A DNA stretch of 64,000 nucleotides. Origin: Sphingomonas daechungensis. Lineage in GTDB: Bacteria; Pseudomonadota; Alphaproteobacteria; Sphingomonadales; Sphingomonadaceae. A program made the position numbers and the translations under genes. Numbering within the stretch: the first letter of the stretch is position 1; every line of letters starts with the position of its first letter. Below are positions 9,685-18,055 of this stretch, piece after piece. The notes beneath the pieces were generated by a model. That model was not told the DNA's origin and did not search any database. It was given only the letters and a program-made list of their open reading frames with translations. The stretch lies in assembly GCF_014489495.1 (NCBI RefSeq), contig NZ_CP060780.1, positions 62,001 to 126,000 of the forward strand. Reading direction: 5' to 3'.

Positions 9685-11967
9685 GTGCGCTTGCGAAGGT
9701 CTCAGAAGGGAGAAGGATCCCACTGGAAACTGCTGTTGTGGACAGCGGTGGCCTCGCTCGTGTTCGGCCTGATCAGCTTCGGCGAACCGGTCGAGCATAT
9801 CCTCCGGGTCGCCCGCAATCGCCTTCACACACATGACGCCAGCGGAGATATCGTGCTCGTCGCCATCGACGAGCGCTCCATCCGGAAGGTCGGCCGTTGG
9901 CCCTGGCCGCGGAGCCAGCATGCAAACCTCACCAACCGACTGGCCGAAGCGGGCGCAAAACGAATTTTCTTTGACATTCAGTTCAATGGGCAAAGCAATC
10001 CCGCGGACGACGTGCAGTTCACCAAGGCACTTGCGAAGGCCGGCAACGTCACCATTCCGGTAAGTGCAAAGTCGAATGTGGGCTATGCCGACAAGGAGTT
10101 CCTGACGCCAACGATCGCCAGCAAGCATGCGGACCTTGGGCTGATCGGCGTTGAATATGATTATCAGAATACCGTCTGGAGCCTGGACTACGCGAGGACA
10201 ATCGCGGGCCGTGACATCGAAACTTACGCAGCCAAGCTGGCGAATGCCAAGGGACCGGTCGGGAAGACTTTCACCCCGGATTATTCGATCGACCCGAAAA
10301 GCATTCCGCTGATTTCCGCCGCGGATCTCCTGGCGGGGCGTACGAAGCCCGAGGCGATCAAGGGCAAGGATGTCGTCATTGGAACAACGGCCGAGGGCAT
10401 CGACCAGTATTACATCCCTGGCGCCGCGAAGATGGGTGGCGCCTATGTCCAGATCATTGGCGCCGAGACGCTGAAATCCGGCAATCCCGTTTCCTACGGG
10501 TGGATCCCTGCCCTGCTTCTGGCCCTGGCAGCTGCCTGGGCCGCAGCCACCCGCCGGTCAGCAATTCAATCGAACCTGATCCTTGTGGCGGCGACTTCGG
10601 CATTCCTCTCGGTACCTGCCGTTCTCGAGACTTACCTCATTACGGTCGAGATAACGCCCGGACTGTTCTCCCTGATGATCGTCGCCACGGCCTTGACTTG
10701 GCAGCGTTGGCGCCAGCGCGGTCTGGTCAACACGGTCTCCGGTCTTCCGAATCTGAGCGCCCTGCGCGCGAACAAAGCCGGCCGCGAGCAAGCCCTGATT
10801 GCAGCGAGGGTCCTGAACTACGCCGAAATCTCTGCGGCGTTGCCGCCAGAACAGGAGCGACTGCTCGTCGATCAGATCGTTTCGCGGCTACGCGTCGGCT
10901 CACCGCAGCGCACGCTCTACGAGGGTGATGGCGGCATCTTCGCCTGGTTCGAAGATTCGCAGGCGCCGTTCGCAAATCACATTGAGGCGCTTCACACACT
11001 TTTCCGCAATCCGGCGCGGGTCGATGGTATGTCCATCGACCTTGCGGTCAGCTTCGGGATCGAGCTCGGAAGCGGACGTTCGCTGACCAATCGCCTGGCG
11101 AGCGCGCTCGTCGCTGCCGACGAAGCCGCGCACGATGGCCTCAAGTGGAAGTACCACGATCCCGAGACGCTCGAGGACGCGTCCTGGAAGCTGTCCATGC
11201 TCAGCCAGCTCGACGACGCCGTCGACAAGGGCGAGGTTTGGGTCGCCTACCAACCGAAGTTCGACCTGCGCACGCGCAAGGTCGTTGGAGCGGAAGCGCT
11301 GGCGCGCTGGACGCACCCCGAAAAGGGTCCGATCTCAGCCACCGAATTCGTGTCCGCGGCCGAACAGCACGACCGCATCGGCAAGCTTACCGACTTCATC
11401 CTGGAGCAATCGATTTCCGCCGCCGCGAACGTGAACCGAAAGCATCCTGGCTTCGGCATCGCCGTCAATCTTTCCGCGCGCCTGCTGAGTGACAAAGGAC
11501 TTGTTCTTCGACTTGGGGCCATGCTTGCACGGCACAAGCTGCCGGCCGAGTTGCTGACGCTGGAGCTGACAGAGACCGCCGAGCTTGGAAGCAGCGGTCC
11601 GGCGCTCGACATGCTGGCCTCGCTGCGTGACCTCGGCATCACCATTGCAATCGACGACTACGGCACCGGGCTGTCGACGCTCGAATACTTGAAGAAGATC
11701 CCTGCAAGCGAGATCAAGATCGATCAAAGCTTCGTGAAGTCGATGCTCGATAACCGCAGTGACCTCGTGATGGTTCAGTCGACCATCGCCCTTGCCCACT
11801 CACTCGGTCGCAAGGTGGTCGCGGAAGGCGTGGAGCATCAGACGGTACTCGACGCACTGGTCGACATGGGCTGCGATGTTGCCCAGGGATATATCATCGG
11901 CAGGCCGATGAGCATGGACAGCCTCGTCAAGAGACTGTCGAACGACCGCCGCTCCAGCGTAGCCTGA
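9685..11967 (+). CDS. CHASE2 - degenerate GGDEF - EAL protein, probable c-di-GMP phosphodiesterase
   Basis: A 760-residue membrane signalling protein. It has an N-terminal transmembrane helix, an extracytoplasmic CHASE2 sensor (about residues 35-270, with DIVLVAIDERSIRKVGRWPWPR and VVIGTTAEGIDQYYIPGA), three further transmembrane helices to about 345, a GGDEF-like domain to about 500, and a C-terminal EAL domain. The cyclase motif is lost (GDGGIFAWF instead of GGDEF). The EAL domain keeps its catalytic set: EAL at 537-539, NLSAR, ELTETAE, DDYGTG at 657-662, KIDQSFV and EGVEH at 714. So hydrolysis of c-di-GMP is expected, perhaps with GTP or a ligand sensed by the upstream domains. The GTG start has AAGGAAAAG upstream. 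The gene is intact. Confidence 0.92.
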   Translation: MRLRRSQKGEGSHWKLLLWTAVASLVFGLISFGEPVEHILRVARNRLHTHDASGDIVLVAIDERSIRKVGRWPWPRSQHANLTNRLAEAGAKRIFFDIQFNGQSNPADDVQFTKALAKAGNVTIPVSAKSNVGYADKEFLTPTIASKHADLGLIGVEYDYQNTVWSLDYARTIAGRDIETYAAKLANAKGPVGKTFTPDYSIDPKSIPLISAADLLAGRTKPEAIKGKDVVIGTTAEGIDQYYIPGAAKMGGAYVQIIGAETLKSGNPVSYGWIPALLLALAAAWAAATRRSAIQSNLILVAATSAFLSVPAVLETYLITVEITPGLFSLMIVATALTWQRWRQRGLVNTVSGLPNLSALRANKAGREQALIAARVLNYAEISAALPPEQERLLVDQIVSRLRVGSPQRTLYEGDGGIFAWFEDSQAPFANHIEALHTLFRNPARVDGMSIDLAVSFGIELGSGRSLTNRLASALVAADEAAHDGLKWKYHDPETLEDASWKLSMLSQLDDAVDKGEVWVAYQPKFDLRTRKVVGAEALARWTHPEKGPISATEFVSAAEQHDRIGKLTDFILEQSISAAANVNRKHPGFGIAVNLSARLLSDKGLVLRLGAMLARHKLPAELLTLELTETAELGSSGPALDMLASLRDLGITIAIDDYGTGLSTLEYLKKIPASEIKIDQSFVKSMLDNRSDLVMVQSTIALAHSLGRKVVAEGVEHQTVLDALVDMGCDVAQGYIIGRPMSMDSLVKRLSNDRRSSVA

Positions 11968-12033
11968 ACCACTCCAGATTCGAATAGTTTGCAGGGTGCC
12001 AAGTTGCGCCCAAGTAACGCGTGCGCGTTAATA

Positions 12034-12071
12034 AAGGTTAACGAGTTGCTAACCATTTCTATTAAGGTTAA
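12034..12071. promoter_or_regulatory. AAGGTTAA repeat pair with a CtrA-like box between
   Basis: AAGGTTAA occurs at 12034-12041 and again at 12064-12071, exactly 30 bases apart, with CTAACCAT (12049-12056) between them, one base off the CtrA half-site TTAACCAT. The area is AT-rich compared with its surroundings and sits 50-85 bases upstream of the small ORF at 12119. It is probably the promoter or operator region of that ORF. CtrA control is an inference from the motif only. Confidence 0.4.
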
Positions 12072-12118
12072 TGTCCTCCTCATCTGCCGAATCAAAGTTC
12101 GAAGCACAGGGGTAGGAT

Positions 12119-12202
12119 ATGAAGAAGGCAACTCAGACCAAGGTCGGTTTCTGGACCTGGCTCCTTGGTGGCGGCACCGGCAACACGGGCGCCCAGGGCT
12201 AA
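12119..12202 (+). CDS. Possible 27-residue small protein
   Basis: An ATG at 12119 preceded by AGGGGTAGG opens a 27-codon frame, MKKATQTKVGFWTWLLGGGT then GNTGAQG, ended by TAA. It is bracketed by an AT-rich promoter-like region with spaced repeats and, five bases after the stop, by a strong rho-independent terminator, so it looks like a free-standing transcription unit. The peptide has a basic start, an aromatic-hydrophobic core and a Gly-rich end. I recognise no family. It could be a membrane-associated small protein; alternatively the transcript could be a small RNA whose ORF is accidental. Confidence 0.5.
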   Translation: MKKATQTKVGFWTWLLGGGTGNTGAQG

Positions 12203-12207
12203 CAGTT

Positions 12208-12237
12208 AACGGTCGCCTCTGGCGGCCGTTTTCTTTT
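12208..12237 (+). terminator. Rho-independent terminator after the small ORF
   Basis: Arms AACGGTCGCC (12208-12217) and GGCGGCCGTT (12221-12230) form a 10-pair stem with one G-T pair and a three-base loop, followed by TTTCTTTTG. Confidence 0.85.
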
Positions 12238-12392
12238 GTGAATTCAAGAGCATGCTAAGCGCCTGCATGATTGCGGGTGCTTTCGTGCGTCTGGTTCCCG
12301 TACCGCTTTGGATCTCGGGTAAGGGTTCTCGGCGCATGCCGATTCCGAGGTGTTTGGGGGCTGTGAGCCGGGGCGCGAATCGGCCGTAAGCC

Positions 12393-12400
12393 TTAACCAT
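12393..12400. promoter_or_regulatory. TTAACCAT box, candidate CtrA half-site
   Basis: An exact TTAACCAT lies 46 bases upstream of the yjbQ start in an otherwise featureless spacer (12238-12445). The match is to the known alphaproteobacterial CtrA half-site; a single 8-base match can arise by chance. Confidence 0.3.
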
Positions 12401-12445
12401 TCCGAGTCGCTGGAATCCGGTAGATTGCCGGATTAGACGCGCTTC

Positions 12446-12868
12446 ATGCTTCGACAGTCACTTGGCGCACTCCATGTCATCGCTCCTCTCCCGGGCCTTC
12501 ACGACATCAGCAAGGACGTGGAATCCTGGGTTCGCGAGCAGTCGATTGGCGATGGATTGCTGACCCTCTTCTGCCGTCACACGTCTGCTTCGCTGCTGAT
12601 CCAGGAAAATGCCGCGCCTGCCGCCAGACGCGATCTAGAAGCCTATTTCGCGCGCATCGCTCCCGAAGATCACTCGCTATACACGCACAATGACGAGGGC
12701 TCCGACGACATGCCCGCGCATTTGCGCGCAGCTTTGACCTCAACCCAGCTGTCGATCCCGGTCCGTGGCCGCCGAACGGCGCTCGGCACCTGGCAGGGCA
12801 TCTATCTGTTCGAGCATCGCCGCGAGCCCTCCCGCCGCGAGATCGCGCTTCACCTGGTGGGCGAATGA
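12446..12868 (+). CDS. yjbQ: YjbQ family (UPF0047) protein
   Basis: A 140-residue single-domain protein of the YjbQ family, for which weak thiamine-phosphate synthase activity has been reported but whose main role is unsettled. The family signatures are LTLFCRHTSASLLIQENA, DHSLYTHNDEGSDDMPAHLRAALTSTQLSIPV and LGTWQGIYLFEHR, with conserved His, Glu and Asp residues around a likely metal site. The ATG at 12446 matches the normal length. Its stop overlaps the start of the next gene (ATGA), so the two are translationally coupled. Confidence 0.93.
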   Translation: MLRQSLGALHVIAPLPGLHDISKDVESWVREQSIGDGLLTLFCRHTSASLLIQENAAPAARRDLEAYFARIAPEDHSLYTHNDEGSDDMPAHLRAALTSTQLSIPVRGRRTALGTWQGIYLFEHRREPSRREIALHLVGE

Positions 12869-13346
12869 GCCTGGAGTCCGTCCGCGCCTGGCTCGCGCAA
12901 CATGCGCCCGAGCTTCCGCTGATCGGGGTCGAGGAGAGCACGGCGACGGTGGACACGGCGGCCAAGGCACTGGGCGTCGAACCCGGCCGGATTGCGAAGA
13001 CGCTTGCGGTCCGGGCTGGCGAGCAGACGTTCCTTCTGGTCGCGAGGGGAATGCGCGCCTCGACAATGCGAAGTCCAAGGCCGAGTTCGGCGCCCGCCCG
13101 CGGATGCTCGGCGTCGAGGAAACGTTCGCGCTGACCGGGCATCCAGTCGGCGGGGTGTGTCCGTTCGGCCTTGCGACGGATCTGCCGGTCTATCTCGATC
13201 TGTCGCTGAAGGCGTTCGACGTGGTGTATCCGGCCGGAGGCTCGCTCAACACGTCGGTGCGGGTGGAGACGGAGCGGCTTTTCGAGCTGGTCGGCGACAG
13301 GTGGGTCGACCTGACCCGCCTATCCGAGGAAACGGACGGGACTTAG
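12865..13346 (+). CDS. YbaK/EbsC family aminoacyl-tRNA deacylase (one frameshift)
   Basis: Proteins of this fold hydrolyse mischarged tRNA, classically Cys-tRNA(Pro). The N-terminal part (MSLESVRAWLAQHAPEL, TATVDTAAKALGVEPGRIAKTLAVRAG) and the C-terminal part (AEFGARPRML, HPVGGVCPFGLATDLPVYLDLSL, GGSLNTSVRVET) are in two frames that join when one G is added near 13048 to read VARGDARLDNAKSK. The total is about 160 residues, the usual size. The lysine of GRIAKTL corresponds to the family's essential Lys. It overlaps the oxidoreductase gene tail to tail by 27 bases. Confidence 0.88.
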
Positions 13347-14439
13347 CTCATCGGGCGTGACAGCTCCGATTGGCCATGGCGTCCCCGCAATCAGAGATTC
13401 CGCGACTTTGGCCATTATCGGCGATGTCTGGAGACCGTAACCGCCCTGCCCGGCCAGCCAGAAGAAGCCCTCGGAACGAGGGTCGAAGCCGGCAACGAGG
13501 TGGCGGTCGGGCGCGAAGGTCCTCAGCCCCGCCCAACGGCTGTGAATGCGGCCAACCTGCATCGTGGTCCGCTCCTCGACCCGGTGTGCCGCGAGGGCAA
13601 CCTCGTATTCGTCGGGCTGAGCGTCGCAGGGCTCCGTTGGCACTTCGTCCATGGGGGAGGCGAACAGGCGGCCGGATTCGGGCGCAAAGTACAAGGCGTC
13701 CCCAACGGTCTTGGCAAAGGGCCAGCCCGCAGTGTCGACGCCCGCCGGGCCGTCGAAGGTGATGATGGTCCGGCGCAGTGGAGCCAGGCCGATCGGGTCG
13801 AGCCCTGCCGCCATGGCGAGTGTATCCGCCCAGGCGCCCGCCGCGTTGACGATCAGTGGCGCGGCAAAGGCATCGCCGCGCGCGGTCATAAGGGTCCAGT
13901 GCCCGCCATCGCGACGAAGATTCGCCGCCGGGGCGCCGAGGACCAGCTCGCCGCCATTGGCCCGAAGCGCATGGACGTGCCCTGCAGCAGGGCGTGGGTG
14001 TCGAGCCGGATCCCGTCGTGGTCAACGAGAGCTGCAACAGCACCGCCTTCACCCGTGCGGATCGCGGGCAGAGTTCGCCGATCCCGGTCTCGCCGACGCG
14101 TTCAAGAGCGGCGAACGGCGCAATCGCCTCGGTCAGGGCGTCGAGTTCACCCAGTTCATCTTCTCGTGCGTGGACGAGCACAGGCATTCGGTGGCCGAGC
14201 GGAGCGTCGGTGAAGCCGGGCTGCGGATCTTCGAAGAAGGTCCGGCTTGAGAGCGTCAGCGCACGAACGTGCGGATCGCCGAGTGCGTAGTGCAGCATCG
14301 TCGCGCTGCGCCCGGAAGAGTGGTAGCCGACCGCCTCCTCCGCTTCGAGAACGGTGACTTTGGCGTTTCGGGATAAAGCGGCCGCGGCCGAGAGCCCGGC
14401 AACGCCACCGCCGATGACGATGATGTCGCTCGATCTCAA
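13320..14439 (-). CDS. FAD-dependent oxidoreductase, DAO family (two frameshifts)
   Basis: A D-amino-acid-dehydrogenase-like flavoprotein. The dinucleotide-binding start SSDIIVIGGGVAGLSAAAAL is followed by EEAVGYHSSGRSATMLHY, a segment typical of the DAO superfamily near the flavin. The C-terminal half (PLIVNAAGAWADTLAMAAGL, GRIHSRWAGLRTFAPDRHLVAGF, FFWLAGQGGYGLQTSPIMA) is the DAO substrate and FAD-binding end. Single bases are missing near 14033 and 13977; with them restored the segment reads DHDGIRLDTHALLQGHVHAL. The start is TTG at 14439 and overlaps the pntAA stop (TTGA). Substrate unknown; glycine, a D-amino acid or a 2-hydroxyacid are possible. Confidence 0.85.
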
Positions 14440-15569
14440 CTGACGCTCGTGAGCCTCTCGTTCACGACCCTGCCACCCTGTGTCAGGCGGATGGCTTTGA
14501 CGATCTCGTCATCATCCGGAAGCACGAGCTTGCCCTGGTCCTTGTCCCAGAAGGCCGAGAGGAAGTTGAAAAGGTTGCGCGCGAACAGGGCCGACGAATC
14601 CGCCGCAAGGCTCCGCGCCAAGTTCGAAGCGCCGATGATCGTGACCCCATGCTTCACGACATTCTCACCCGGGACACAGCCTTCGACGTTGCCTCCGGCA
14701 TCGGCGGCGAGATCGACCACGACGCTGCCCGCCCGCATGGTGGCAAGCTGAGCGTCGCTGATCAGCCGCGGCGCGGGACGACCGGGGATGAGGGCCGTTG
14801 TGATGACGATGTCCTGCTTAGCGATATGGCTTGAGACCAGCTCCGCCTGCGCCTTCTGATAGTCCTCGGACATTTCCGTGGCGTAGCCGCCGCTACCCTC
14901 GCCTTCGATACCGGCAACATTCTCAACGAAGATCGGCTTCGCGCCGAGCGACTGGATCTGCTCCCTGGTTGCGGAACGCACGTCGGTCGCGCTGACCTGG
15001 GCGCCGAGGCGGCGCGCGGTCGCGATCGCCTGAAGACCGGCCACACCGACGCCCATGACGAAGACGCGGGCGGCGCTAATCGTGCCTGCCGCCGTCATCA
15101 TCATCGGAAAGGCACGGCCGTACGCCGAAGCGGCATCGACGACCGCCTTGTAACCGGCGAGGTTCGATTGAGACGAGAGGATGTCCATCGATTGGGCGCG
15201 GGTGATGCGCGGCATCCATTCCATCGCCAGTGCATCGAGGCCCGCAGACCCATAAGCATCCACGGCTTTGCGGCGGCGCAGGGGGTCGAGCGCTCCGATC
15301 AGCAAGGCGCCGGCCTTGGCCCCCTTGAGCGATGCCGCGTCCGGGCCGTTAATGCAGAGGATCGCATCGGCGCCGTCGAGGACCTTGGCACAAGTGGCGA
15401 CTGTTGCACCGGCCTGCTCAAAATCCGCGTCCGAGATTGAAGCGGCTTCGCCCGCCCCCGCTTCCACAGCAAGCTGCGCGCCGAGGGCCGTCAGCTTCTT
15501 GACAGTTTCCGGCGACGCGGCGACGCGGGTTTCCCCGGGAGCGGTTTCCCGAACGACGGCGATCTTCAT
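14436..15569 (-). CDS. pntAA: NAD(P) transhydrogenase subunit alpha part 1
   Basis: The soluble NAD-binding domain I of proton-translocating transhydrogenase, related to alanine dehydrogenase. The family start MKIAVVRETAPGETRVAASPETVKKL fixes the ATG at 15569. Further on are DAILCINGP, LDALAMEWMPRITRAQSMDILSSQSNLAGYKAV, the Rossmann segment VFVMGVGVAGLQAIATARRLGAQV and QDIVITTALIPGRPAPRLI. The product is 377 residues and intact. It lies downstream of the cytochrome oxidase subunit IV gene (14-base gap) and upstream of the FAD oxidoreductase; its functional partners pntAB-pntB are 5 kb further along the same strand. Confidence 0.95.
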   Translation of the reverse strand: MKIAVVRETAPGETRVAASPETVKKLTALGAQLAVEAGAGEAASISDADFEQAGATVATCAKVLDGADAILCINGPDAASLKGAKAGALLIGALDPLRRRKAVDAYGSAGLDALAMEWMPRITRAQSMDILSSQSNLAGYKAVVDAASAYGRAFPMMMTAAGTISAARVFVMGVGVAGLQAIATARRLGAQVSATDVRSATREQIQSLGAKPIFVENVAGIEGEGSGGYATEMSEDYQKAQAELVSSHIAKQDIVITTALIPGRPAPRLISDAQLATMRAGSVVVDLAADAGGNVEGCVPGENVVKHGVTIIGASNLARSLAADSSALFARNLFNFLSAFWDKDQGKLVLPDDDEIVKAIRLTQGGRVVNERLTSVS

Positions 15570-15583
15570 CCTCGCCAGCGCCC

Positions 15584-15733
15584 TTAGGTGATGATCTGGA
15601 TGACGAGGAACGCGATAATCAGGCAAATGATCGCGCCCCACTTAAAGAGCCGGATGAATCCCTCATAGTCGCGAACGTGATGCGCCATTTCCTGGGTCGG
15701 CGGATTATCCAGAAGCGGCTCGTCGTGGGCCAT
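15584..15733 (-). CDS. aa3-type cytochrome c oxidase subunit IV
   Basis: A 49-residue one-helix membrane protein, the small subunit IV found in alphaproteobacterial aa3 oxidases. The N-terminal part (ending EMAHHVRDYEGFIRLFKWG) is polar and precedes one transmembrane helix, AIICLIIAFLVIQIIT. The ATG at 15733 follows AAAAGGGGAGAG, a strong ribosome site; an ATG 51 bases upstream lacks one. It is away from any other oxidase gene but directly ahead of pntAA, an arrangement that puts two respiratory-chain-linked genes in one transcript. Confidence 0.85.
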   Translation of the reverse strand: MAHDEPLLDNPPTQEMAHHVRDYEGFIRLFKWGAIICLIIAFLVIQIIT

Positions 15734-15855
15734 GTCTCTCCCCTTTTGATGAGAATGCGTTGAGCCGTTCCATAACAAGGGCATTCGCTGGCCCCAACCC
15801 CGAAGTCTTAAGTCGGCATTTACTCCTTTCGACGTAGGGTTGCCCTTGGAAGATC

Positions 15856-17292
15856 ATGCGCGAACAAGAAACGAAATCCCTGCTGGTTGTGGAGGCCGAT
15901 CCGGCCGAGCGCCGCCTCGTGTCCGCCGTAGCCACACGCGCGGGTTGGATCACCGTTGGCGCCGACTGCACCGAAATGGCGGTCAGCCTGCTTCAAGGGC
16001 CTCATGGCCGTGAGGTGCAGGCTGCGCTGATCGCAAACTGGGACGAAGAGAGCGGTGCGGCGAGCATTGCTGCCCTTCGCGAACGCCGTTCCAACCTGCC
16101 GGTCATCGTCGTCGCCAAGAGCGATTCCGTGGCCGAGGCCGTCGCCGCAATGCGTGCCGGAGCGACCGATTTCCTATCGCGCCCCGTGGCTCCCGAGCGG
16201 CTGGTCGAAGCGCTCGCAGCCAATGGAGACCGCCGTAAGCCTGCAGGCGAGCTGATTCCGGTTTCTGAAAAGCTGTCCCCGGAGCTGTCGCTCGAACAGT
16301 TGATTGGTGCGGCTCCCGAATATCGCGCCGCACTCGCCGTTGCCGCGAAAGCAGCGCGCAATCGGCTGCCGATTCTCATCGTCGGTGAACCCGGAACGGG
16401 CAAGGAAACTGTCGCTCGCGCGATCCATGCTGCAAGCCTCCGCTCGCGCGGGCCGTTCGTCATCGTCGATTGCAAGGCTGTGCCGGCAAATGTGGTCGAC
16501 AGCGAATTGTTCGGTCACGTCAAAGGTGCGTTTCCCGGTGCGTTTTCAGAGAAGTCGGGCCGGATGCTGGAAGCGGACATGGGCACGCTGGTACTCGACG
16601 AGATTGCCGCGCTCCCCCATTCGACGCAGGAGACGCTCGATCGCGTCCTCGCGACCGGCGAAGTCCGCCCGGTGGGCTGCAACGGAAGTTCGTCGATCGA
16701 CATCCGCCTAATTGCGACATCGAGCGCGCCGCTACCCGAAAGCTTCAATCAGATGCTTGGCGAGCGGGTCTGCACGACTGTCGTCAATCTGCCGCCCCTG
16801 CGGGAACGCAGCGGCGACATCCCCATGCTCGCGCGGCACCTGCTCCAGCGTTTCGCCGAGCAGGAACTGTTGCCGCCGCTGTCGATCGGCAACGACGCCT
16901 TGGCAGTGTTGATGCGCTACGGCTGGCCGGGCAACGTCCGCCAGCTTGCCAGCGTGCTGTTCCGCGCTGGGCTGCAGTGCGATCGCGGCGGACTGACGGC
17001 CGAAGATTTCCCGCACATTGCCTCGCAGTCGCGGTTCACCAATCGCAAGAGCGACTTCGCGACCAACATCAGTGCGCAATCTAGCGAAGCGGCCATGAGC
17101 GCCGGCAATGGCGTGACCCTTTTCACCAGCGAGGGGCACCTTCGGACTCTCGAAGAGATCGAAGCCGACATCATTCGCCTGGCCATCGGCCATTATCGCG
17201 GGCGGATGACCGAAGTCGCTCGCCGCCTCGGCATTGGCCGCTCCACGCTCTATCGCAAGCTCAGCGACATCGGCATCGACACCGCCGCCTGA
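15856..17292 (+). CDS. NtrC-type response regulator with degenerate receiver and GAFPGA loop
   Basis: A 478-residue protein with receiver (about 1-125), AAA+ ATPase (about 145-380) and C-terminal Fis-type HTH (IRLAIGHYRGRMTEVARRLGIGRSTLYRKL). The Walker A (GEPGTGKET), Walker B (GTLVLDEI) and arginine-finger regions (LPPLRERSGDIPMLARHLL) are intact. Two features are atypical. The receiver appears to lack the phospho-acceptor: the aligned residue is Asn61 in AALIANWDEE, and the conserved Lys is Arg (FLSRPV). The sigma-54 contact loop GAFTGA is GAFPGA (residues 224-229). It may therefore act without phosphorylation and perhaps without sigma-54. Target genes unknown. It lies head to head with the oxidase/pntAA operon. 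Confidence 0.88.
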   Translation: MREQETKSLLVVEADPAERRLVSAVATRAGWITVGADCTEMAVSLLQGPHGREVQAALIANWDEESGAASIAALRERRSNLPVIVVAKSDSVAEAVAAMRAGATDFLSRPVAPERLVEALAANGDRRKPAGELIPVSEKLSPELSLEQLIGAAPEYRAALAVAAKAARNRLPILIVGEPGTGKETVARAIHAASLRSRGPFVIVDCKAVPANVVDSELFGHVKGAFPGAFSEKSGRMLEADMGTLVLDEIAALPHSTQETLDRVLATGEVRPVGCNGSSSIDIRLIATSSAPLPESFNQMLGERVCTTVVNLPPLRERSGDIPMLARHLLQRFAEQELLPPLSIGNDALAVLMRYGWPGNVRQLASVLFRAGLQCDRGGLTAEDFPHIASQSRFTNRKSDFATNISAQSSEAAMSAGNGVTLFTSEGHLRTLEEIEADIIRLAIGHYRGRMTEVARRLGIGRSTLYRKLSDIGIDTAA

Positions 17293-17309
17293 TGCTCTAG
17301 CCTCGCCGC

Positions 17310-18049
17310 GTGCGAGCTTTCTTTCTCTTTCTGCTGATCACGGCGTGCTCCAAGCCGGACGCTTCTACGCCTGAGGAGCAGTCAGCCTGTCATTCAAAAG
17401 TGTTCGAAGAAAGCCGCTTTACGGTGTGCGACCCTGCTGGCGGTACCATCGAGCTGGTCGCAGCCGGGCCTTCGGAGCAGCCGGTGCGCCGTCTTGCCGA
17501 GTTGGAAGCCAGCCTTGGACCGCGTGCTCGCGGCGTTGCGTTCGCGATGAATGCCGGGATGTACGACGAAGGCGGTCGCCCGATCGGATTGGCCATTGCC
17601 GATGGTGTGCAGAAGCATCCGATCAACCGGCGCAAGGGCGGAGGCAATTTTCACCTGATGCCCAACGGCGTCTTCCAGGTCTTCAACGACGGACGCTCCG
17701 CAGTCGTTGCGAGTGATCAATGGACGCCCTCACCCGCCATCCGGCTCGCGACGCAATCTGGACCGATGCTGGTTATCCACGGCAAGCTGCACCCGGCTTT
17801 CGATGCTGACGGCACGTCCCGCTATGTCCGCAACGCTGTCGGCGTCGGTGCGGACGGACGAGCGATTTTCGTCATCAGCGACGGGCCGGTATCGTTTGGC
17901 AAGCTCGCTCGCTTCTTCCGTGACGATCTGAAAACCCGAATGCGCTCTTCCTGGACGGTGCGGTCAGCGCGCTGTGGGATCCGGCCGTCGGGCGAAGGGA
18001 CCTGACCAAGCCGCTCGGTCCCATGATCGTTGTCTACAAGGCCACGTAG
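17310..18049 (+). CDS. DUF2233 phosphodiester glycosidase-like lipoprotein (one frameshift)
   Basis: The N-terminus RAFFLFLLITACSKPDAS has a lipobox (LITAC), so the protein is probably a lipoprotein. The mature part shows the DUF2233 / phosphodiester glycosidase (NAGPA) pattern: ARGVAFAMNAGMYDEGGRPIGLAI, INRRKGGGNFHLMPNGVF, QSGPMLVIHGKLHPAF and RNAVGVGADGRAIFVISD. A base is missing near 17940; with it restored the end reads RNALFLDGAVSALWDPAVG and continues to a stop at 18049. The start is GTG at 17310, 17 bases after the regulator gene. Related domains remove N-acetylglucosamine from phosphodiesters, but the bacterial substrate is unknown. Confidence 0.82.
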
Positions 18050-18055
18050 CGCTGC

